DNA of 64,000 bases from an uncultured Desulfovibrio sp. Its GTDB lineage: Bacteria > Desulfobacterota > Desulfovibrionia > Desulfovibrionales > Desulfovibrionaceae. The notes under the pieces were generated by a model that had not been told where the DNA came from, made no database searches, and saw only the letters and a program-made list of their open reading frames with translations. Made by a program: the position numbers and the translations under genes. Location: assembly GCA_900546145.1 (NCBI GenBank), contig URBN01000009.1, positions 14,741-78,740 on the forward strand, in the 5' to 3' direction. Shown in pieces: positions 58,113 to 64,000 of this stretch; the stretch's first letter is position 1, and each line of letters starts with the position of its first letter.

Positions 58113-58148
58113 GCCGGGACCGCCGCAGAGGTGACGGCCGGTCCCGGC
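58113..58148 (+). other. Hairpin between the FAD enzyme and RidA genes
   Basis: GCCGGGACCG (58113-58122) pairs perfectly with CGGTCCCGGC (58139-58148). No T-run follows; likely a processing or stability element, or a Rho-assisted stop. Confidence 0.5.
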
Positions 58149-58186
58149 CAGACAGAAAGTTCATCTAACCCCATGAGGATAGCAGC

Positions 58187-58570
58187 ATGTCCCTTACACT
58201 GATTGACGCTCCCAAGGCCTGTGCATCCGTTGGTCCCTACTCCCAGTGTGTCAGGGCCGGAAACTCATACTATCTGTGCGGCCAGGTGCCCTTCCATCCC
58301 GTAACCGGTGAGGTCGTCGGGACCACTATGAAAGAGCAGGCGGAGCAGACGCTTGCCAACCTGAAGGCTGTCCTGGATGCCGCGGGGCTCAGTATTTCCG
58401 ATATCGCGAAGACAACCGTCTTCGTGACGAACCTGGATGACTTCGATGCCTTCAATACCGTCTACGCCGCGTTCATGGGCAGCCACCGCCCGGCGCGCGT
58501 CCTGGTCGAGGTCAGCAATATCGCCCACGGATGCCTGCTCGAAATGGACGCCGTGTGTTATAAAGACTGA
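58187..58570 (+). CDS. RidA family 2-iminoacid deaminase
   Basis: Hydrolyses reactive 2-imino acids to 2-oxoacids and ammonia. The 127-aa protein has the family strands (ACASVGPYSQCVRAGNSYYL, CGQVPFHPVTGEVV) and the active-site Arg104 in RPARVLVEV with Glu119, matching Arg105/Glu120 of E. coli RidA. Its location directly after the FAD oxidoreductase gives it an obvious partner. Confidence 0.93.
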   Translation: MSLTLIDAPKACASVGPYSQCVRAGNSYYLCGQVPFHPVTGEVVGTTMKEQAEQTLANLKAVLDAAGLSISDIAKTTVFVTNLDDFDAFNTVYAAFMGSHRPARVLVEVSNIAHGCLLEMDAVCYKD

Positions 58571-58576
58571 CAAATA

Positions 58577-58609
58577 GCGTCCGGACGGAGAGCGGCTCCG
58601 TCCGGACGC
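58577..58609 (+). other. 14-bp perfect hairpin between RidA and BCCT genes
   Basis: GCGTCCGGACGGAG (58577-58590) and CTCCGTCCGGACGC (58596-58609) form a perfect stem with a 5-nt loop starting 6 bp after the stop codon. No T-run follows. Confidence 0.65.
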
Positions 58610-58738
58610 GGTGGAAAACACCATGCTTCTTTAACCCAACCTCGCGAGGGGATCCGTCGTGTATCCTTTCACAGACAAAAGATACTGCAGAAATCTTGTT
58701 TTTTTCTTCTCAGATTTCGCGTGTCGGAAGGAAAAGCT

Positions 58739-60286
58739 ATGCATACACCCACCGTTGGAAGGTTCGAGAAAAAAATAGACCGGCTGCCCTTTACTATTGG
58801 TTTTACAGCGATCTTCGCTTTCTTTGTCTGTGCCCTGTTTCTCCCTGAAACCCTCAAACCGCTGATGGAGGGAATTCAAAATATCCTGACAAAGGATATG
58901 GGCTGGTCCTTCGTTTTTGTCAGCTTCATTCTGGTTCTTCTTACCTTTGCCATCATTGTCTCGCCCATAGGAAGCATCCGCATCGGGGGAAAGGACGCGA
59001 AGCCCGATTTCGGCATTATCAAGTGGTTCTCCATTTCGTTATGCTCCGGAATCGGCATCGGTATCTTATTCTGGGGAATCGGAGAGCCTATCTATCATCT
59101 GATGCAGCCCCCCGTGTCTATCGATGTCAGGCCGGGGTCGCATGACGCGGCCCTCTTTGCCATTTCCCAGTCCATCCTGCACTGGTCTATCGCCCAGTAC
59201 TGCATTTACGCTCTGTGCGGCACCATCTTCGCTCTGATGTCCTTCAATCTGAAATACCCGCTGTCCATCATGAGCGGCCTGGCTCCCATCGTTCCGGAAA
59301 AATACCATGAGCCGGTCAAAGATATCGTACATGCCGCGTGTCTCTTTTCCATCTGCTGCGCCGTTATCAGCAGCTGCGGCGCCCTGATAATGCTGATTTC
59401 CAGCTGCTTTTCCTATCTCTTTCACATAGGAAACAGCTTTTTCCTGTCCGCTTCGGTGACACTGTTCGCTACGCTGTTTTTCGTCATCTCCTCGACGACG
59501 GGCCTGAAAAAGGGAATGAGCTTCCTTTCAAAAATGAATACCCGCGCATTTTTTATCATTCTCTTTTTCGTCTTTTTCTGCGGCCCGACACTTGTCATTC
59601 TGAATATGGGAACAGAATGTTTTGGCTACATGCTGACCCACTTTTTCCGGCACAGCACCCTGGTCAGTTCCCAGATCCTAAACGATCACTGGGCAGATAC
59701 ATGGCTTATCGTCTACATGGCCTTTTTCTTCGGATATGGCCCGCCCATCGGCCTCTATCTCGCCCGTCTCGGCAAGGGACGCACCGTCCGGGAATTCCTG
59801 CTTATGAATGTGCTGGCTCCAAGCTGCTTTGTCTATTTCTGGATCAATACATTTGGCAGCCTGGCCATCTACGATCAGCTGACAGGAACAATTGATGTCT
59901 GGCATTTCGTGCAGAGCAAAGGACTGGAATCCACAGTCATCGCCATTCTTCAGACCATGCCTCTGCACAATATTCTCATCGCCGTGTTCATGGCGGTCAC
60001 CGTCGTCTCCTTCGTGACCCTTGTTGACCCAATGACATGTGTGCTGGCGACTCTTTCCATCAGGGGAATCTCTGCTGAAGACGAAGCCCCGAGTTCACTT
60101 AAGGTCACATGGGGAGGAACCATGGGGCTCGTGGCTCTTGCTCTTGTTGCGCTGACCGGCATCACGGCCCTGAGAGGCCTGGCCATTCTGAGCGGAGTCC
60201 TGATGATGCTGCTGACTCTGGCTCTCTGCCTGAGCCTCGTCAAGGTGGGCAGAAAAATCTGCCAGTCCGAAGGGTACGGCAGATGA
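58739..60286 (+). CDS. BCCT family transporter with altered substrate box
   Basis: Twelve-helix transporter of 515 aa in the betaine/carnitine/choline family. GIGIGILFWGIGEPIYH in helix 3 and LGKGRTVREF after helix 8 are diagnostic. The helix 8 signature, normally rich in Trp (as in WAWWISWSP of BetP), reads MAFFFGYGPPIG here, so the three cation-binding Trp are Phe, Phe and Tyr. A quaternary ammonium substrate is therefore doubtful; an amino acid or similar zwitterion is more likely. ATG 58739 is chosen for GGAAGGA upstream. Confidence 0.9.
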   Translation: MHTPTVGRFEKKIDRLPFTIGFTAIFAFFVCALFLPETLKPLMEGIQNILTKDMGWSFVFVSFILVLLTFAIIVSPIGSIRIGGKDAKPDFGIIKWFSISLCSGIGIGILFWGIGEPIYHLMQPPVSIDVRPGSHDAALFAISQSILHWSIAQYCIYALCGTIFALMSFNLKYPLSIMSGLAPIVPEKYHEPVKDIVHAACLFSICCAVISSCGALIMLISSCFSYLFHIGNSFFLSASVTLFATLFFVISSTTGLKKGMSFLSKMNTRAFFIILFFVFFCGPTLVILNMGTECFGYMLTHFFRHSTLVSSQILNDHWADTWLIVYMAFFFGYGPPIGLYLARLGKGRTVREFLLMNVLAPSCFVYFWINTFGSLAIYDQLTGTIDVWHFVQSKGLESTVIAILQTMPLHNILIAVFMAVTVVSFVTLVDPMTCVLATLSIRGISAEDEAPSSLKVTWGGTMGLVALALVALTGITALRGLAILSGVLMMLLTLALCLSLVKVGRKICQSEGYGR

Positions 60287-60859
60287 AATGGCACTCTGCC
60301 AGGGAACCGTTTATAGTCTGTATAAGCGGCTCCCTGGGGGAGATTTCGTGCCAGATTCCAGGTTTGGATACGGGAAGAGACATAAGGGGCATGACGCAGG
60401 GATATTCATGCCATACGCATCCTGCTACACGTCCGCTTCCCGGCCTGTCCTTGAGTTTTTCTGATCTCCCCTGTAGAAAAAATTTCGAAGTTTCCCGTAA
60501 CGAAGGTGCATCACCAGTACGGATATTTCAATAAGGGGAACTGAGCCTCCCTGAAGAAAGATATTCTGGCAATGAGGAAAATGCATGCATCTGAATCGCT
60601 GACCGGCAGCCCCAAAGACTTTTCTGTTTCTGTCCGAATCCCCCCGTGGAAAACACGCCTGATGGACGTCAGCCGCACAGAGGCAGACTGACACCTGATC
60701 CGGTTCCAGGATGTTTTCGGGCGTACGCGCTCCTTGCTGTCTTCTGGAACAGCAGGCGCCTGGCGCAGACGGAAGAAGGGGTGGAGCGGCGTGGAAAAAC
60801 CGCGGACTGCATCCTCATCAGCGTTTTCGATGATTTTCTGTTTCTGATTGGGGGATTTT
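60287..60859 (+). other. Non-coding spacer before the IclR gene, with a long imperfect hairpin
   Basis: A 573-bp stretch. At its start, 60299-60315 and 60321-60337 form a stem closed by CCAGGGA/TCCCTGG with inner CCG/CGG and TTATA/TATAA, probably the end of the upstream transcript although no T-run follows. No gene is supported in the remainder; several short frames lack ribosome-binding sites and family features. Confidence 0.5.
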
Positions 60860-61675
60860 GTGGAGAAAAAAAACTATTATACCATTGCCGCCCTGGCCAA
60901 AGCTTTTGGAATCATTGAAACCATGGCCTGCAAGGGACAGTGGAAACTCAAAGAACTCGCTGACATGTCAAAGCTTCCCAAAGGGACCCTGCAGCGGATT
61001 CTTCTGACGCTCTGCGAGCTTGGCTATGTCCAGCAGTCCAGGGAAGGCGGCGAATACAGCCTGACCATGAAGTTTTTCAGGCTCGGGCAGCGTATCTCCG
61101 AAAACGTGGGACTGGTGGACAAGGTTCATCCCCTCTGCCGCCAGCTCAAGGAAAGCATCAACGAAACGGTGAACTTCTGCATGCCGTCAAATCACGAAAT
61201 GGTGATCCTTGATCAGGAGGCGTCTTCGCAGTTTCTCCGCCTGGATTCGGTGATCGGCTCATCCTTCCCCATTTACGGCTCTGCTTCGGGAAAGGCGTAC
61301 TGCGCGTTTCTGAACGAAAGGGAACTTATGAAAGTTCTGAAGTGCGTCCGGGATGCTCAGCCCTCCCTGACAGGCGAGGATATCGATCGCTTCTGCAGCG
61401 AACTCGCTCTTGTCCGCCGCGAAGGCGTGGCCTTTGACTATGAGGAAATCTACGCCGGCGTGCGCTGCGTGGCCGCCCCTGTTTTCAACTACACCGGCGA
61501 TGTGGTGGCAAGCCTCGGCTGTTCGATACCCGCTGTGCGGATTACCCAGGAAAGTTCCGTCAAGGTAACACAGGGGATCATCCGCACGGCAGCCAGAATT
61601 TCCGAAACACTCGGGGCTCCCCACCGCGAATTTCCCACGCCAACCCGGAGCCTGCTGGACAACGTCTCTGAGTGA
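60860..61675 (+). CDS. IclR family transcriptional regulator
   Basis: A 271-aa regulator with an N-terminal winged helix-turn-helix (residues about 5-65; LKELADMSKLPKGTLQRILLTL) and the C-terminal IclR effector domain (SVIGSSFPIYGSASGKAYCA, GVRCVAAPVFNYTGDVVASLGCS). IclR proteins usually bind small carboxylates or aromatic acids. GTG 60860 with upstream GGGGGA is the best start; TTG 60848 is an alternative. It probably controls the gene cluster from 51.2 to 60.3 kb through the paired operators. Confidence 0.93.
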   Translation: MEKKNYYTIAALAKAFGIIETMACKGQWKLKELADMSKLPKGTLQRILLTLCELGYVQQSREGGEYSLTMKFFRLGQRISENVGLVDKVHPLCRQLKESINETVNFCMPSNHEMVILDQEASSQFLRLDSVIGSSFPIYGSASGKAYCAFLNERELMKVLKCVRDAQPSLTGEDIDRFCSELALVRREGVAFDYEEIYAGVRCVAAPVFNYTGDVVASLGCSIPAVRITQESSVKVTQGIIRTAARISETLGAPHREFPTPTRSLLDNVSE

Positions 61676-61698
61676 TTCTTTCGTGAGGTGATGAGACC

Positions 61699-62301
61699 GT
61701 GACTAAGAGAATTGTCTTTGGCGTAAGCGGAGCAATGGGATCGACTCTGGCGCGCGACATCCTGGCAAACCTGGCCCGCGTCCCCGGATTAGAAATTCAC
61801 CTTATCGTCTCCGACGGAGCGAAAATGGTTCTTAAGGCTGAAAACGAACTCTCATTCAGCGATCTCACCCGCTATGCCCATACCGTGTATGATGCCGGAA
61901 ATATGGCAGCCAGTCCGTCGAGCGGATCCTGGCGCCATTCCGGCATGATCATCTGCCCCTGCTCCATGAGTTCTCTGGCCTCCATAGCCACCGGAGCAGG
62001 CCGGAACCTGATTCACCGCGCCGCGGATGTAACGCTCAAAGAACGCCTTCCCCTGGTTATCGTAGCCCGGGAAACACCGCTGAGCAGGATCCATCTGCGC
62101 AATATGCTGACTCTCTCCGAGTCAGGCGCCGTCATCATGCCCTTCAGCCCCTCTTTTTATCCCAGAAAAGCCACCTTTTCTCATCTGACCGCCCATTTCG
62201 CCGGACGCATACTCGACCAGCTCGGCATCGAAAACACCCTGTGCTGCCGCTGGCACCAAAATGCTTTTTCCGAAGGAGAAACGCTCCTGGAAGCGACATA
62301 G
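61699..62301 (+). CDS. UbiX-like flavin prenyltransferase
   Basis: A 200-aa flavodoxin-fold protein of the UbiX/Pad1 family, which makes prenylated FMN for UbiD-type decarboxylases. FGVSGAMGSTLARDIL, CPCSMSSLASIATGAGRNLIHRAADVTLKE and RETPLSRIHLRNML are highly typical and include the flavin- and dimethylallyl phosphate-binding residues. The GTG start follows GAGGTGATGAG, 23 bp after the IclR gene, so both are likely co-transcribed. No UbiD gene lies in the window. Confidence 0.93.
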   Translation: MTKRIVFGVSGAMGSTLARDILANLARVPGLEIHLIVSDGAKMVLKAENELSFSDLTRYAHTVYDAGNMAASPSSGSWRHSGMIICPCSMSSLASIATGAGRNLIHRAADVTLKERLPLVIVARETPLSRIHLRNMLTLSESGAVIMPFSPSFYPRKATFSHLTAHFAGRILDQLGIENTLCCRWHQNAFSEGETLLEAT

Positions 62302-62448
62302 TGTTGTGTTCAGTGCACACAGCCGACACATGGAAAAAAGCAGGGAGAAAAACGGCCCCCCCGAAACGGAGCAGTCATGGCTGATTACACAGCGGCTTAA
62401 AACAGCGCTGCAAAACGGCCCTATAGTAATTCATTAGGGAGAATGTTC

Positions 62449-63756
62449 ATGCTCTCATCATTGATTATTAAAAATTTCAAGAGTTACGTGGAAGCCGTTA
62501 TTCCCCTTGCTTCTATGACATTTCTCATTGGGCCCAATGCTTCAGGCAAGAGTAATGCTTTGGAGGCATTTCGACTTTTGAGCTGGCTGGCAAGAGGCAT
62601 GCGTCTGGATGATATCGGACGCAATATACAGAACGGGGATGCCCATATCCGTGGGCGTGCAACCGATCTTTTCAAAGATGTGACTAAAGCACTAACCATT
62701 GGCTGCCACCTTGACGATCCCGATCTTGGCTGGAATAAACTCCAGATTAAAATCGGAATGTCAAACGAACAGCTTGTTTTGGAAGGAGAAACCATCAGTA
62801 ACTCCTCGGAGGCCCTGCCCCTCTACCATGTGGAGGGCTTGCAATCGGAGCATACCGATGTACTCAACGTAACATATAACAATTTTAAGCGCGGTAAAAA
62901 CAAGCCCCGTATTCCATGCACCAATCAGCAGGCCATATTTTACCAGTTGGAAACCCCTGGGAGATTTTTACAAAAGGATACACGTGCGCAAAAAGAGATC
63001 CCTGCAGTAACACAACGTTTCCGGGAGCAGCTGCGCAATATTCTTTTTCTCGACCCCAATCCGGTAGCCATGAGAGACTACTCCTTCGCAGGAGACAGCG
63101 AACTGAAGGAAGACGGTTCGAATCTTTCCAGTGTTCTCGCAAAACTTTGCAAACAGGAACAGATGAAGCAGTCCCTACTGGATTTTATCCGTTCTCTGCC
63201 AGAGCAGGACATCACCGATATTTCCTTTATTACAACAGAACGCAACGATGTTATGGTGCGCCTGCACGAGTCTTTCGGCAATAAGGAACAAAAAATAGAC
63301 GCTCCTCTGTTGTCTGACGGTACGCTACGAGTACTTTCTGTGGGGGCTGTACTGCTCAGTGCGCCTGAAAAGTCCCTGGTCGTCATTGAAGAAGTAGATA
63401 ATGGAATCCACCCCAGCCGTGCCGAGTTTTTGGTAAGGCAGATTCAGAATATCGTTTCTCTCCGGGGTTTACGTGTGCTCATCTCCTCCCATAATCCGGC
63501 ATTGCTGGATGCTGTCCCTGATACTGCCCTGGGGGACGTGCTGTGCTGCTACAGAAATCCTGAAGATGGAAGCAGCCGTATTGTTCGCCTGGCAGACATG
63601 AAGCGCTTTCCTGAGTTAGTAGCTCGGGGATCTCTGGGGCAGTTGATGACCAGCAACAGACTGGAAAAATTTTTGAAAGATACAACTTCTGAAGAGGAGC
63701 GCAAACAGGAGGCACTTTCCTGGCTGAAGCAACTGCGCAGGGAGACAGAGGTATGA
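62449..63756 (+). CDS. AAA family ATPase (SMC/RecF-like, AAA_21 type)
   Basis: A 435-aa ATPase. It begins LIIKNFKSYVEAVIPL, followed by Walker A GPNASGKS near residue 27. A middle region with little similarity leads to the C-terminal SDGTLRVLSVGAVLL signature, Walker B LVVIEEVDNGIHPS and the ISSHNPALLDAVP switch segment. This architecture recurs in defence and toxin-linked ATPases. ATG 62449 has AGGGAGA at better spacing than ATG 62443. Its stop overlaps the start of a PIN-domain gene (ATGA). GC content is lower than in the preceding operon, suggesting acquisition. Confidence 0.85.
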   Translation: MLSSLIIKNFKSYVEAVIPLASMTFLIGPNASGKSNALEAFRLLSWLARGMRLDDIGRNIQNGDAHIRGRATDLFKDVTKALTIGCHLDDPDLGWNKLQIKIGMSNEQLVLEGETISNSSEALPLYHVEGLQSEHTDVLNVTYNNFKRGKNKPRIPCTNQQAIFYQLETPGRFLQKDTRAQKEIPAVTQRFREQLRNILFLDPNPVAMRDYSFAGDSELKEDGSNLSSVLAKLCKQEQMKQSLLDFIRSLPEQDITDISFITTERNDVMVRLHESFGNKEQKIDAPLLSDGTLRVLSVGAVLLSAPEKSLVVIEEVDNGIHPSRAEFLVRQIQNIVSLRGLRVLISSHNPALLDAVPDTALGDVLCCYRNPEDGSSRIVRLADMKRFPELVARGSLGQLMTSNRLEKFLKDTTSEEERKQEALSWLKQLRRETEV

Positions 63757-63968
63757 GCATCTGCCTGCTTGATACGTCAGTGTTTGTCGAGTTCCTGAAC
63801 GTGCCCAAAATGAACGCACAGCATGCTTCAATTTGCGCTGAGCTGGAACAAAAAATCAATGATGGAGAATACTTGTTTCTTCCCTTGGCAACTATTCTGG
63901 AAACCGGCAACCACATTGCCCAGAATGGAGATGGGACGCAGCGAAGTGTCAAACGAAAGTTCCGGTGA
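63753..63968 (+). pseudogene. PIN-domain protein, 3' truncated
   Basis: The 71-aa frame starts CLLDTSVFVEFLNV, with the first PIN-domain acidic residue (Asp7), and has PLATILETGNHIAQ with a later acidic residue. PIN nucleases are normally 130-150 aa; here the frame stops where repeated TGACCCCC sequence begins, so the 3' half appears to have been cut off by an inserted element. The gene is translationally coupled to the ATPase. The alternative that the frame is intact beyond a mobile element cannot be tested, as the window ends. Confidence 0.7.
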
Positions 63969-64000
63969 CCCCCAAAACGAACGATAATTGACCCCCCTGT
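63966..64000. mobile_element. Probable end of an insertion sequence (runs out of window)
   Basis: TGACCCCC at 63966-63973 recurs as TGACCCCCC at 63989-63997, a 23-bp spaced direct repeat. Repeated short motifs starting with TG are typical of IS21-like element ends. No transposase is visible within the window. Confidence 0.5.

Noticed and set aside
60425..60694. Small minus-strand frame between BCCT and IclR genes
   Set aside because: No ribosome-binding site, no family features, and overlapping short frames on the other strand look equally random.
63966..63968. TGA at the end of the PIN frame as a selenocysteine codon
   Set aside because: PIN nucleases have no Cys/Sec active site and the following sequence looks like a mobile element end, not a SECIS or coding continuation.

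Overview
The window looks like a chromosomal segment of a Desulfovibrionaceae-type anaerobe (Desulfobacterota). This is inferred from the gene order fabF-glyA-deoxycytidylate deaminase-ribD-ribE-ribH-nusB-leuS-holA, a DsrMK/Tmc-type membrane redox pair, a flavoredoxin-like protein, a ferredoxin-linked 2-oxoacid oxidoreductase and a selenocysteine-containing SelD. Genus cannot be fixed by reading; host-associated Bilophila- or Mailhella-like lineages are a guess. Coding DNA is moderately GC-rich, with lower-GC patches around 35.1-36.6 kb, 51.3-51.8 kb and 62.4-64 kb.

Layout. 1-13.2 kb: fatty acid, one-carbon and riboflavin genes, nusB, leuS, holA, lon, prmC. 13.3-27.6 kb: tRNA-Thr, -Tyr and -Gly, then tuf, rpmG, tRNA-Trp, secE, nusG, rplKAJL, rpoBC, ending in a strong terminator. 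27.9-33.3 kb: cytochrome b / HdrD-like redox pair, an unknown membrane protein and a CstA-family carrier. 33.3-37.7 kb (minus strand): ilvA with a possible attenuator, a family 2 glycosyltransferase with a repeat-built coiled coil, and selD, whose reading frame runs through a UGA selenocysteine codon. 37.9-43.8 kb: uup-like ABC-F ATPase, a NifA-like sigma-54 activator, then amtB-glnK behind a sigma-54 promoter. 43.9-51.2 kb: Rrf2 regulator, DJ-1/PfpI protein, flavoredoxin-like protein, an exported probable beta-propeller, two transporters (DAACS and MFS) and an unknown protein.

51.2-62.3 kb is the most distinctive part: a four-subunit 2-oxoacid:ferredoxin oxidoreductase, an ADP-forming acyl-CoA synthetase, an FAD amine/amino-acid oxidoreductase, a RidA imine deaminase, a BCCT-family carrier with an altered substrate box, an IclR regulator and a UbiX-like protein. 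Read together they suggest import of an amino compound, oxidation to an imine, hydrolysis to a 2-oxoacid, oxidative decarboxylation to acyl-CoA with reduced ferredoxin, and ATP formation. The divergent MFS gene and the oxidoreductase operon share a three-half-site element placed at their predicted transcription starts, so they are probably controlled by one regulator.

The window ends in an AAA ATPase / PIN-domain pair; the PIN gene stops early where what looks like the end of an insertion sequence begins.
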